Positions 16,050-28,487 of a DNA stretch of 57,500 nt are shown in pieces (the stretch's first letter is position 1; each line of letters opens with the position of its first letter). The position numbers were made by a program, and so were the translations under genes. Source of the stretch: Neocallimastix lanati (nom. inval.) (Eukaryota; Neocallimastigomycota; Neocallimastigomycetes; Neocallimastigales; Neocallimastigaceae); the NCBI GenBank assembly GCA_016946835.1, contig JACVTC010000022.1, positions 537,501-595,000 of the forward strand, in the 5' to 3' direction. The notes under the pieces were generated by a model. The model searched no databases and had not been told where the DNA came from. It saw only the letters and a list, made by a program, of their open reading frames with translations.

Positions 16050-19000
16050 TTTTTTTTTTAGAAGATAATAAATATCACACCAAGGAATGGCATTTTAAAA
16101 ATAATCACCAGAAATGATTTAGTTATTATACAAAATATCCCATTCCTATTTTTTATAATTTAAATCAATAATGTTTGCATCTCTTCTACCCAGAAGAACA
16201 TTATAATAATCGGTACCAAGTCATATATATATTTATACACTCATTATTCAGAAAGTTAATTAGATTAACACGATTTTCACCAATTGAACTATTCACTACA
16301 TTATTAGTAATGATACTATTATCTTCACCATTACTAATATTAATATTCTTATTTTCACTATCACTAATACTACTATTATTAACTGATAATATTTCTATTG
16401 TTATTATTATTAATATTATATACTTCGATACTACTATCAAAATCTGTACTTGATTCAATATCATTCATATCTGTGATAACAGTGTTTACATTACTATTTG
16501 ATATTGGACAATATTTAGAAATTATAAAAAAAAATTTTTTCATAAAAAACTTCATTATCCTTAAAATATTTCATTTGAAATTCAGGGAAAAGATGGTATT
16601 TAGAAAACCAATGTTCCAATCGAGGATTACTATTTTCTCTATAACAACAAAGACACCTTTCTGGACAGTCTTCTTCAATCATTTTGGCCGCTTTGGCAAC
16701 ACGAGCATCAAAATTTATAACCACATCTGGCACGAAGTACCCATCGGAAGCCAATGCTAAATTCAAGATACTTGTAGTTTAGCTTAAGATACTTTCTAGT
16801 TTTCTCAAATTAATTTTTTTTATAAGCCTTAGCCTTGATTGATTTTCCTGCCATGTCTCTATCCCACTAAAAGTTTACAAATGCCTTTTTTTTTTTTTTG
16901 ATGGAAATTTAACTGTTAAAGTTTTACTTTCTTTATTCCATACATGACCTCTACAACGTGATTATCTCTTTTAGTAAAACAGAGATAATACAATTCTTTT
17001 TTTTTCCATTTTTTTTAAAACATCTTACCTGAATAATCGCACATTTCGTCGATAGAAGAGGAATGTATAAATTCTTTAGAAACACAATATAAGTATGTAA
17101 AGCTATTCCCATTGGAAAATCATTCAATTCAGTTTAATCTTATATTAACTAGTGTTCATTTACTTTTTATTCTTTCTTTGTTTGATCCTAATCAAAAAGT
17201 TATTTTTCCCGATCATGCAAAATGATTATTATTACTTTTTTTTTTTAGTAAAATTTGGGATGATAACTTCCCTTGATGAATAGAATTCTGGTTCTATTGT
17301 TTCCATTCCTAAGAAATGAGATCCAAGTAGAGGTGCATAATACGTAAATTGCCCAGTGACAATAACAGAAATAACATTCACTTATAAGAGATAGGAATAT
17401 AAGGATTCTTAAGAAATCCTTTTATGGAATAAAGTGCTTTTCTAACTTTATTATTCATTCTCTGTATGATCGGTTTCAGTTCTAAATCATTTGAAAAAGG
17501 TACACCTAGATAGGTATATCAATTTTCATTTTATGTAAATCTTGGTTTGAAAGATAAAAGGTAGGGTTACTGTTATTAAGAAATATTGAAACTTCCCTTT
17601 ATACTACTAAATTTGTACATTTATTGATACCAAATTGTATTTCATTATTTCTGGTCCTCTTACTGGTTAACTTTAACAACTTCTTAAGTTGGGATCTTGT
17701 TGGAGTATATAACACAATTTCATTTGCTAAAGAGACCTCTACAGCAGTGTGTATCACCAATAGAGATTTCATATTTATCACATTTATTAAAAATGTCATT
17801 AATGAATAAGTTAAATAAAATTGGTGAGAGGGGACAACCTTAAAGAACACGTTTCTTAATTCTAAGTGATTCTGATAATTGTTCAACAACTCTTATACAA
17901 GTCTTGGAAGATAAGTATAAATTTTCAATAAAAATATAGCACTTACCTCTAATACCTAACTGATGAAATTTTATTAATACACTAAATATGGGAATAGAGT
18001 CATACGTCTTTTTAAGGTCCAAAAAAGCAAGAGAAATATCTTTATTATCAAATATTTTCATCTTAGAAAAATAATTCTTATTGTAGTATAAAAACTAATA
18101 CATTCTTACCAGTTACAAAATCCATATTGTTCCCATTTTAATAAATTTTTTATCAATTCCATATTTAGAGATTCCATTAGCAATGATTTTTGCTTTAATT
18201 TTTAATTCGTTATTAATAAGAGAGATGCCACGATAGTTATCACAATCTGATGGATCGCCCTTTTTTTATGAAATAGAAACTATCAATAAGTTATTCCATG
18301 ATTTTTTTTTGGAAAATCACCATTCCAAATACGATAGATTAAGACTTTTGAGACATTTAAAAACCAGATGAAATATTTAGTACTATGCTCACTACGATTT
18401 TTTCTGAGTCATCATTTACCAAGGAATCAAAGCTTTGAAGAAATCCATTGGAATCCCATCAGGATGACAAGATTTAAAAGTTAGGAGTAGATGAGATTTC
18501 CTGGCTAAATTTCTTCATCACTTTATACTTTATATCTTGGTTAATTTCCCATTCTTTTTTTTCCTTGACCTTCATAAGTTCTTTAGGGTATCAGAATCTT
18601 TTCCAGAAATCTTTAGAAAGACTATGACCTGAAGAATTCGGCCCTAGGAATTTTATAATGAGAATGTCAAGCTTTTTAATTTCTTTTAATTTTTAATCTG
18701 TAAAAGATACTAATTCCTTGTTATTGTTTGTAATAGAATGAATAGGATGAGAGATCATTGAAAGATTGATTATTTATTTTTGCTTTTTTTTTTTTTTTTT
18801 TTTTTTTTATTATTATTTTTACTTATTTCCATGCTTTTCTTTCTTCTATTATTTTTAAGAGTTAACCAACATTTAATTTTAATCTAATATAAATATTCTT
18901 TTTTTTCTCTCAATACGTTTCAATTTTTTTTTTTTGAATTGTTTCAATTGATAGATCCTCAGCAATGGAATTAGTAGTGTTGATGAACATTTCAACTATA

Positions 19001-19428
19001 CTATCTACTGAAAGTTCTTCATTTCCAAATTCTTCACTAAGAATCTAAAATTTATTGTGATGACATATTTATTTCTTATATTCAAGACATATATATCTAT
19101 CCCACCTAACAAAATTTTTTGGTAACAAAAATAATTCATCCGTGGTAGTTTTCTTGTAATAAACAATGAGAGGTTTATGATCAGATACAGAAGGATAATC
19201 AACAAAATAAGCACTCGATATTTTATCCAGCATACTAGAGTTGACTAATTCATGATTAGTATATGATGAATATCTTCCTCTAGTCCATGAAATAGGTGAA
19301 CCATTAATAGGAAAAATAAACCAATTATCAAGGTTACTGTTGGTTAATTTATCTTGTAAATCAGCGGTGTTCATGTTAAAGTCACCAAGAAGGATAATCA
19401 ACAAAATAAGCATTTTATATTTTACCAA
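16050..19428 (-). mobile_element. LINE (APE-type non-LTR retrotransposon), copy B, 5'-truncated relic
   Basis: Read on the minus strand from 19428. First comes the end of an apurinic-type endonuclease domain, with GDFNMN and SDHKPL motifs. Next is a CHPDGIP block of the pre-RT region (about 18440-18480). RT motif A follows (FLDLKKTYDSIP, about 18000-18040), then motif B (PLSPILFNLFINDI, about 17790-17830) and a degenerate motif C reading LANEIVL at about 17711-17730. The post-RT YLGVPFSNDLELKP block is at about 17470-17525. A C-terminal CLCC...H zinc-finger-like motif (about 16640-16700) and an Asn/Ser-rich tail close the element. This is the usual order for a two-domain EN-RT LINE protein. 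Frameshifts and stops break the frame throughout. The 5' end stops at an (AAT)n tract at 19436-19487, so the N-terminal half of the endonuclease is missing. Confidence 0.85.
17599..18061 (-). pseudogene. Reverse transcriptase fragment of LINE copy B
   Basis: Two overlapping open stretches (18061-17840 and 17889-17599) together carry RT motifs A, B and C and the thumb-side segment TPTRSQLKKLLKL. Motif A (FLDLKKTYDSIP) keeps both Asp residues. Motif C, normally [FY]ADD followed by IVL, reads ANE-IVL here (about 17719-17727), so the two catalytic metal-binding aspartates are gone. The two pieces are out of frame with each other. The product could not be an active polymerase. Confidence 0.85.
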
Positions 19429-19434
19429 AGAAAA

Positions 19435-19489
<55 letters not shown>

Positions 19490-19704
19490 TCGTATTTTAA
19501 TTTATTATATTTATTTTTGTAAGTTATCGTCCAATTACAAAAGAAAAAATAATAAAAAATAAACTTAAATTAACATAAAACAAAAAATTAAATTAAACAA
19601 ATAAGAAAAAAAAATTAATTAATAATGAATAAAAATAATTAATTATTAATGATAAATGAATTGAATAATAAAAAATTTTCAGTCAGAGATATAAATTTAA
19701 AATG

Positions 19705-19736
<32 letters not shown>

Positions 19737-20056
19737 AAAAGAAAAAAAAAAAAAATTTTTTTTTTATTTAATAATTTTTATTTATATTTACCAAAAATTT
19801 TTTAAATACTAATTTTTCAGTAATAATAATTTATAATTATTATAAAAGTAATAAAGGGAAAAGTTACTTATTAATGTATGTAATTTTTTTTTTTTTTTTT
19901 AGCTTTTAACTATATTTTTTTTTTTTTTCCTTTTTAAATTAAAAAAAATTGAATTTATAATAAATTAATTTAATATTGATAAATGATGATTAAAATAAAA
20001 TACTTTTAAAAAAATACATTATAATAAATAAAATGAATTTGGAATAAATGATTTCC

Positions 20057-20109
<53 letters not shown>

Positions 20110-20416
20110 TATATAAATATATATACATATATAAATATATAAAATATAATTTTTGATTTTAAAAAAATTTTTTTTGTATTACTAATTATAATTTGAATAT
20201 TAATTTTTTTTTTTTTTTAGATAGTTGTTAAAATATGAGATAAGATATGGAGGGATGATAATAATTCAAATGAATATATAATTATTTTTTTTATAAATAC
20301 TCTATAAATATATTATTATTTTATATAGTATTTTTTTTTCCTTCATATTATTATATAATTAAAAGCCAAATTTATCAAATATATATATATATGTATATAT
20401 TATTTTATATATTTTT

Positions 20417-20456
<40 letters not shown>

Positions 20457-20596
20457 TTATTATTATAATGATAATGATTAATTTATTATTTTTTATTTGT
20501 TATTTTTCATGTATGTATATATATGTATGTATGCATGAATTTATTTATTTATTTTTTTGTATTATTTTATATATATATATATATATATATATTCGT
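19429..20596. other. AT-rich spacer, 3' flank of ABC transporter gene
   Basis: Holds (AAT)n at 19436-19487, poly-A tracts at 19704-19734 and 20060-20106, and a poly-T tract at 20420-20450. No coding sequence is seen. The ABC transporter gene ends at 20597 on the minus strand, so this contains its terminator region. Confidence 0.5.
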
Positions 20597-22214
20597 TCAA
20601 TTTTCATTGACTTCTTTCTCATTATTAGTATCATTAATATCTCTTCCTCCAGCTAATACCATTTCATAATATTCACCCTTTTTAGCCATTAATTCTTCAT
20701 GAGTACCCATTTCAGCAACATGACCTTCCTTCATAACAACAATTTTATCGGCATTACGTACAGAAGAAAGACGATGAGCTACAGTAATGGTTGTACGACC
20801 ATGAGAGGCTTCTTCTAATGCCTTTTGAACAATTAATTCAGATTCTGCATCTAAGGCAGAGCAAGCTTCATCTAACAATAAAATCTTTGGATTACGAATC
20901 ATGGCACGTGCAATAGCAATTCTTTGTTTTTGACCACCACTCATTTGAGTGGTGCCCGCATTACCTACTAAAGTGTCATAACCTTCTGGTAAAGACATAA
21001 TAAAATCATGAATATTAGCTTTTTTAGCGGCTTCAATAATTTCTTCCTCAGTGGCATCTTCCTTACCATAGAGAATATTATCACGAATAGATATATTGAA
21101 AAGATCAGGTTCTTGATTAACCATACCCATATGACGACGTAACCATCTAATATTATAATCTATATGTTTACGATCATCAATTAAAATTTCACCTTCGGTA
21201 ATATCATACCAACGAGGTAATAATCCAAGAATGGTACTCTTACCACTACCAGAAGCTCCTACTAAGGCTAACATTTGACCTTCAGGAATTTCAATAACAT
21301 CACCCTTACCCAAACATAATACGGTTATATTTGGACGAGAAGGATATTGGAATTTAATATCACATAAGGAAATTGCACCTCTAAAGGGTTCCTCCTTATA
21401 ACCACTAGGATCATCTGTATTAATTTTTGGAGTACGATCAATGATTTCAACAACCTTACTGAATGCCTCGGCTCCCTTTGATAAATCTGGAATAGCAGAA
21501 CTGACACGACCAGCACCAGTAGCAGTAAAAATAATAGCAAATAATACTCTCCAAACATTTAAATATTTCATTTCTTCATTACGAATGAAAATGGTACCTA
21601 AATAAATACAGAAAATAATTACAATATGAAGAATACCTTCACTATAACCGGAAGCAATAGCACTAATAATATGTTTACGTTCAATACGACTTTGAGGTTT
21701 CATTAATTTTTCATAATATTGTTGACAGAAACGATCTTCAAGATTGAGAGCATAAATTGTTTTAATATTAGTAATAGCTTCAACTGCTACTTTTGTTGTA
21801 CCTTCATGAGCACTACGTTTCTCAGCATTAACATCATAATATCTAAGGAAAATAAAAGTGGCAGCAAAAACAAGTGGAACAGTAATTAATAAAATTAAGG
21901 TCATTTTCCAACCATTAACAAAAGCAATAGTAAAACCAGCAATAGTAGTAATTAATACTTCAATAATGGCACCAATACTAACATTTAAATTATGAACTAA
22001 ACCTGCTTCAGTAGCTAATTTAGCAGTTAATGTACCCGTACTCATAGTATTTTTATTATCATTATCACTATTATCACTATTATTATTATTATTATTATTA
22101 TTTTCATTGGAAGTTCTACCTGTGATTTCTATTGCTTTTTCTTCATTTCCATTACTATTAATATTATAGAAACTATTCATACTACGGAAACTAATTTGAC
22201 GATCCATTATCATT

Positions 22215-22304
<90 letters not shown>

Positions 22305-25300
22305 CCTTTGGTTAATTCATCTTCTTCTAAGTTATTCTTTTTTTTATTTTTATTTTTTTTCTCTTTTTCCTTATCTAATTCATCGAGAGTAGAACCAATT
22401 TCATTAGTATCAAAAAATCCAACCTCTTGTCGCATCATAGAATTATACATTTGACTACGGAAAGTGTAAGATAAAAATTCGCCAACAGAGTAGAAACCAC
22501 AGTTATTTAAGTAGACTGAAACTAAATTAAGAAGACCTAATAAACTAAACCAATAGAACCAATGACGACCATCATCTAATAATTGTTCACCTTGTTCATT
22601 TAAGACATCCATAGCTGAACCGAAAATATATGCAAATAATGGTTGAATGACACCATTAACAAAAGAACCAATAAGACCAATTAAATTTAAGAACCATAAA
22701 GGCTTATTATATTGTATTAATCTTTTCCAATCAATAGTAGCTAAGGCACTCCTTTCTTTTGGTTTACTTTTATCTTTCTTATTCTTTTTATTTTTCTTAC
22801 CCTTTAATTTTTTCTTATTGATTTTTGTTTGAGATTCTTTTCTATTTAATTTTTGAGTACTATCTTGAAGATCCAAAGATGAATGGGAGTCGATACTATC
22901 TTCATTAGAATCTTTTTGCTCTTCGTTATTTTTTTTATTTTGTTCCTTTTCCTCTTCCTCTTCTTCTTCTTCCTCATCATCATCATCATCATCCTCTTCA
23001 TCCTCCACAGGTTGAATAATAATTTCATCAGGATCTAATTCATTTTCTTGATTTTGTTCAAAAGTTAAACTATTACGATTTCCAAGATCCCCATGACTAT
23101 TACCATTACCATTGTCATCTATACTTAAATCTTGATTTTTAATTAAATTGTAATAAACATTTTCTTTTGCCATTAATTCTTCATGAGTACCAGATTCAAT
23201 GATCGTTCCTTGATCCATGACAATGATACAATCAGCGTTTTTCACTGTTGATAAACGATGAGCAATGACAATAGTTGTACGTCCAGAGGAAGCTAAATCT
23301 AAAGCAGATTGAACTACCTTTTCAGAACGATTATCTAAGGCAGAGGTAGCTTCATCTAATAATAAAATTTTTGGATTTGTCATTAAGGCACGGGCAATAC
23401 AAATACGTTGTTTTTGACCACCACTTAATTGTAAACCTCTTTCACCAGTTTTAGTTTGATAACCTTTAGGTAATTTTAAAATGAAGTCATGAGCATTGGC
23501 TAACTTTGCAGCAGCTTCTATTTCCTGTTGAGTTGCTTGAGGACAAGCCATAGCAATATTTTCAGCAATAGTTGTATCGAAAAGGGTAGGTTCCTGAGAA
23601 ACTAAACCGATCTGAGTACGTAACCAATGAACATTATAGTCTTCAATTCTACGATGATCAATATAAATATCACCTTCCTTCCTTTCATAATATCTTTCTA
23701 ATAATTGAACAATGGTTGATTTACCGGAACCTGAAGCACCAACAATAGCAATGGTTTGACCTGGTGAACAAGAAAAAGAGACTCCCTTTAAGACTTCAAC
23801 TTCTGGTCTAGCTGGATAAGTAAAATGAACTTCCTTAAATTCTATAAAACCTTGAATAGGTTCCTTTGGCGTTTCACCCTTCTCCCGATCTAATTTTGGT
23901 TTTCTTTCAATGATATGGAAAAGTTTTGAAGCAGCACCTAAAGCATCACCAATAGCATTAAAACTCACACTGCATTGGGAAATGCTTCTAGCTCCAAATA
24001 AAATACCCATTAAAGTTTTAAGACATTCCCCTCCATTCATGATATCCTTATAAATAAATTGGGAAGCCCTAAGGAAAACATAACCATAGGCAACATACGT
24101 TAAACCGTTCATAATACCCATACCAATACCCATAGCTTGAGCTTTTTTAAGTCCGATTTTCTTTGTAGTCTTTAATTTATCGACATAACGATCAATTTCC
24201 TTTTGTTCATTACCAAAAGAAACAATAGTACGAATTTGAGTGAAGGCCTCCTGGGCAATACCTCCAACTTCAGCGTAAGATTTTTGAGATTTTTTAGTGT
24301 AATGTTTTAGGGCTAAACTCATTCCTCCGGCAACTATAGCAATGATTGGAATAATGATGGCTATATTTAAAGTTAAACGCCAACCACTGATAAAGGCAAC
24401 GATAAAACCAGCGACAAAGATAGAGAGATTACAAATTAAGTAAGCCAATTTAAATCCAATACCATCTTCAATTAATAGAGAATCACTAATAATTCTAGAA
24501 GAAAGTTCTCCTGGATTAGTTTTTTCATGCCAAGCAATTTCTTGTTTCATAATAGAATTAAATGCTAAATTACGAATTCTAACTGACTGCCTTGAAGAAG
24601 TGATATTCAAAAAGCTATTAGATATAAAAGTACAACAGAAACAAAATAGAGCCAAATAAATACAAATAATGAAAACTATATATAAATCATGGAAGATTTC
24701 ATCCATAGTACGAAATTTAAAATTTTCTTTTGATGAACTTAAATCATAGTCATTGTAATATGAATCTCTATACTTTTCCATAACCATTTGAGGATTAATA
24801 TCTTTATGATCTCTAGAGAAATCAGTAAAATTTGGATTAGGACCAGAATTAATAATATCCATGAATTCCCCTAATGTATTTTCATCTTTAATTCCTGTAA
24901 TATTTTTTAAAGTAATATTAACGACAAGAGAGGTTAAAACATTCAAAATATCACCTAAAAAATAAAATCTATAGTAATTCAATAAAAAATTTAAAAATAT
25001 TTTATTAAAAAAAAATTAGTATATTATATTAAACATTAAACAACTAAAGAATAAAAATTTAATAAAAAATAATTTATATCCATATATTTAATTATAATGA
25101 TAGGAAAAAAAAATACGTATGATAAAATGATAATGTATATATATATATATAGCTTTTTTTTTTTTTTTTTTTTTTTTTAATTTTTACTTATTTATTCATA
25201 TATCTAAATCTATATCATCGATAATTACAATATTTTATTTTTTAAATAATTTATTTTTCTATTAATCTATATTTTTTATTTATTTATTAAAGTTTATTAG

Positions 25301-25874
25301 TATTCAAATAAATTTAAAAAATTTATTTCTATATATTCAAATGTATTGATTTTATATTAGACACATATATTTATATATTAATTATATATATTTTATTTAT
25401 ATAATTTATATATGTTATAATACTAATATAAGTTATAATATAATACTATGCTTAGATCTTAACAAAAAAAATTTTTAAAGATATTTTTATATTGTCATGA
25501 TATTTAATTTATATATTTAAATATATATATATCTTATATAATTATAATCATAATAATATTATATTAATTCTAGCTAAAGCAATATTACATTAATTATAAC
25601 CAAAACGATATTACATTAATTATAATTGAAACAATATTGTTAAAATTATAATTATAATAGTATTCATAATGATAATAAATAATTATAATACTTACATGGT
25701 AGGTAAAGTAGATCCTTGTAATACAGCTGCTAAAACAGCAATACAAATCATGATTTTTTCTTTAATGCTAGCATACTTAAAAAGTTTGAAAAAAGAAACA
25801 TTTTTAACCATTTCTTCATTTACATTACTTGAAATGTTCTTTTCCTTTTTTTTAAATATATTTTTGAAATTCAT
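20597..25874 (-). CDS. Full-size ABCB/MDR-type ABC transporter
   Basis: A membrane exporter of the P-glycoprotein/Ste6 class, layout TMD1-NBD1-TMD2-NBD2. Two exons, 25874-25696 and 24968-20597, join to 1516 residues; the intron is 25695-24969. The acceptor CTATAG is chosen because it gives STLPTIFYFLGD, the usual first-TM segment, and avoids the stop made by a nearer AG. NBD1: Walker A GASGSGKS (about 468-476), LSGGQ (about 573), ILLLDEATSALD, H-loop IAHRLS. NBD2: GASGSGKS (about 1303), signature MSGGQ (about 1403), ILLLDEACSALD, VAHRLS. Both sites look catalytically complete. A very acidic Glu/Asp then Lys-rich linker lies between the halves (about 680-800). An insert of about 110-120 residues with long Asn runs (about 917-1037) interrupts the cytoplasmic loop after the first helices of TMD2, making the protein longer than the usual 1250-1300. 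The substrate cannot be read from the sequence. Confidence 0.93.
22225..22302. repeat. (TTA)n/(AAT)n tract coding poly-Asn in ABC transporter
   Basis: A trinucleotide run within exon 2 of the ABC transporter gene, read on the minus strand as more than 20 consecutive Asn codons, all AAT. It is in frame, so length change alters the protein without frameshift. A second, shorter Asn tract lies at about 22081-22103. Confidence 0.9.
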
Positions 25875-26607
25875 TTTTTGAAATTTCAATTTAACTATTG
25901 TAATAATTTTATAACAAAGTAAATTGGTTTAATACTAATAATTTTTTAACAAAAAAAAATAATAAAAATAAAAAAAAAAAAAAAAAGAAATTTATTTTAT
26001 ATAATTTATTAAATCTTATTTGGTAATTACACTTGTTTAATTAACTATTATTATTTAATTTATAAAATGAAATTCTTTATTATTAATATTATTATATTAT
26101 TAAATTCAACAATAAAATTCTTAAAGTTAAATAAATAATATATATAATATAAAATTTATTTTTTGGATTAGTAAATAAAAAAAAAAAAATTTTTTTCTTA
26201 AAATATGTTTATGTAATTTTTATTTGTAAAAATAATAATAATTAATGACTTTTTAATAAATAAATATTTTTTAAAAGTATTTCATAAAATAATTTATTAT
26301 ATCCCTAAATTTAAATATATACTTGTATATTTTTTTTCTTAAATAATAATAACAAATATTTAATTATTTAATTACTATAAAATAATATTTTTATTATTAT
26401 TATTATTATCCGTATTATTTTATATTTTGTATTATAATATTTATTTATTATAATTCAATTTTTTTGTTTTTTTCTCAGGAAGTTTTTATTTATTTTTTTT
26501 TAGAGAATAAAAAGACGACTTCAAAATACGTATTTATATACTCTAAAAAATATGCATATGCATATTTATATTATAATAAAAAATTAAACAATAATAAGAA
26601 ATAAAGT

Positions 26608-26641
<34 letters not shown>

Positions 26642-27309
26642 AAAAAAGAACAAAATTTAAGTTTTATTGAATCTACTATAAAAAAATAAGTAAATTCCTA
26701 TTTGTTAGATATATTAATCTTATTTTAATTTTTCAATTTTCTTTCTTTCTAATTATATTATTATACTATTATTATAATAAATAAATAAATAAATAATATA
26801 TTAATAAATTTTTATATCTAATCAATTTTAATTTGAATTTAAAAAAAAATTTTTTTTAATGAAGATCTTTTTTTTTTTTTTAGTATGTTTAATTTTTTTA
26901 TTTTTTTTATTATTCTTACTAATAATTAATTTATATAATTTATATAATTAATTTATATTATTTTTACCTCTTTAATATTAACATCTTATTCTCCTCTCCT
27001 TTTTTTTTTTTTATTTATATTATAACAAAAGATTGAAAATAAATTGTAAAGTTTATAATCATTAATCATACATAAAATATTTTTTTTTCTTTTTCTTTTT
27101 CTTTTTCTTTTTTAAACACTTTGTAAGTAAGTGATTAAAAGAAAAAAAATAAAAATAAAAATGAAATAAAATAAAATAATAAAGGAAGTATGATTAAATA
27201 TATTATATATATAAATGTTTATATTAAAATATGTGTAAAGGATAAATAAATATAACATAAAAAATAATCCAAAAGATTTATTATATAAATAGAATTTATG
27301 TCGAATTAA
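25875..27309. other. 5' flank of ABC transporter gene
   Basis: No gene is seen. Low-complexity A/T with poly-A at 26611-26639. A somewhat more complex patch (AAAAAGACGACTTCAAAATAC at about 26510) and a TATGCATATGCATA palindrome (about 26551-26564) are present. They might be regulatory but nothing further supports that. Confidence 0.4.
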
Positions 27310-27560
27310 GTAGAATTCAAATAGAATTTAAATAGAATTAAATATGGTTTAAATAGAATTTAAATAGAATTAAATATAGTTTAAATAGAATTTAAATAAA
27401 ATTAAATATGGTTTAAATAGAATTTAAATAGAATTTAAATAGAATTAAATATGGTTTAAATAGAATTTAAATAGAATTTAAATATGGTTTAAATAGAATT
27501 TAAATAGAATTTAAATATGGTTTAAATAGAATTTAAATAGAATTTAAAAAGAATTTAAAT
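27310..27560. repeat. Minisatellite with 11-bp units
   Basis: Tandem units of TAGAATTTAAA, a 10-bp variant TAGAATTAAA, and TATGGTTTAAA alternate for about 250 bp. The TATGG unit recurs every three or so units, giving a higher-order repeat of about 32-33 bp. No reading frame or gene overlaps it. Confidence 0.9.
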
Positions 27561-27676
27561 ATATCTTTTTAAATGCATTTCGTATTTAAATATTCAATTA
27601 AAAAGAATGGCTATAGGAAGAAAAAAAAAAGCTTTTGAATTCTAACAAATTGTACTAAAATGACAATGTTTTTCTA

Positions 27677-27707
<31 letters not shown>

Positions 27708-27917
27708 GGAAAATAGTTGAAATTTAATTTTCTAATAATATTTAAATTCAAATATATATATTTTAATTAATTTGAAATTGATTAATTTTTAATTAAATAA
27801 TTAATGGAATAATATTAATTATAAATAATAATCAATAATAATAATAAATTATAATAAATAGTATTAATAATATTATAATATTAATAATAATAAATAAATA
27901 ATAAATTATCCTATAAA

Positions 27918-27998
27918 ATGTTTAGTAATTCCTTTCAATCCAACTCAAAACCTACTCAACCAACATCTGCCTTTTGTAATTTTAATATATTTTAAATT
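27918..27998 (+). other. Possible orphan first exon or small ORF (FG-nucleoporin-like start)
   Basis: An ATG opens MFSNSFQSNSKPTQPTSAF, then a donor-like GTAATT follows in phase 1; read through, the frame ends after 25 residues. Base composition here (TCC, CAACC, CCTACTC) is clearly richer than its surroundings. The Ser/Asn/Gln/Phe composition resembles the beginning of FG-repeat nucleoporins. No second exon was found downstream before the foldback element at 30208. It may be an abandoned first exon, a gene with a very long intron, or chance. Confidence 0.2.
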
Positions 27999-28313
27999 AA
28001 AGAAATTTTTTAATAAACTATATTTATAAATATATATTTAATATTTAATATTATATAATTATATTTATTTATAATATATTTATAATATATTATTATTAAA
28101 TATTTTATTACTTTCACATGTCATATCAAATATTAAAATGGATTAGTATTAATGAATATAATATATAATATATAGAATATTGAATATGTGTAATATATAT
28201 AATATATTATAATATATGAAGTGTATATAAAATATATTGTTTGATATATAAACGGAAAAGATCAAAATTAAAGTTAAAATTAAGAAATATTAAAACATTT
28301 AAAAAAAAAAAAT

Positions 28314-28487
28314 AAAAAAAGGCGTTTTATGAAACATAAATTCTACAATTTTATAAAATAAAAATAAAAATTAAATAATAAAAATAAAAATAAAAATAAT
28401 AAAAAAAGGCGTTTTATGAAACATAAATTCTACAATTTTATAAAATAAAAATAAAAATTAAATAATAAAAATAAAAATAAAAATAAT
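28314..28487. repeat. 87-bp direct duplication
   Basis: Two essentially identical consecutive copies, the second beginning 87 bp after the first (GGCGTTTTATGAAACATAAA at 28321 and again at 28408). Each is followed by the same A/T-rich tail. No coding potential. Confidence 0.92.

Noticed and set aside
16175-16760. Plus-strand open frames across 16175-16760
   Set aside because: They run antisense to the C-terminal part of LINE copy B, whose own strand carries the recognisable zinc-finger-like motif.
22647-23028. Short open frames on both strands
   Set aside because: They are shadows of the ABC transporter linker; the basic one is a frame-shifted reading of the acidic codon run.
24969-24982. 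ATG at 24982 as the start of the ABC transporter
   Set aside because: It would lose the conserved N-terminal helix; exon 1 at 25874-25696 joins in frame at the CTATAG acceptor and restores it.
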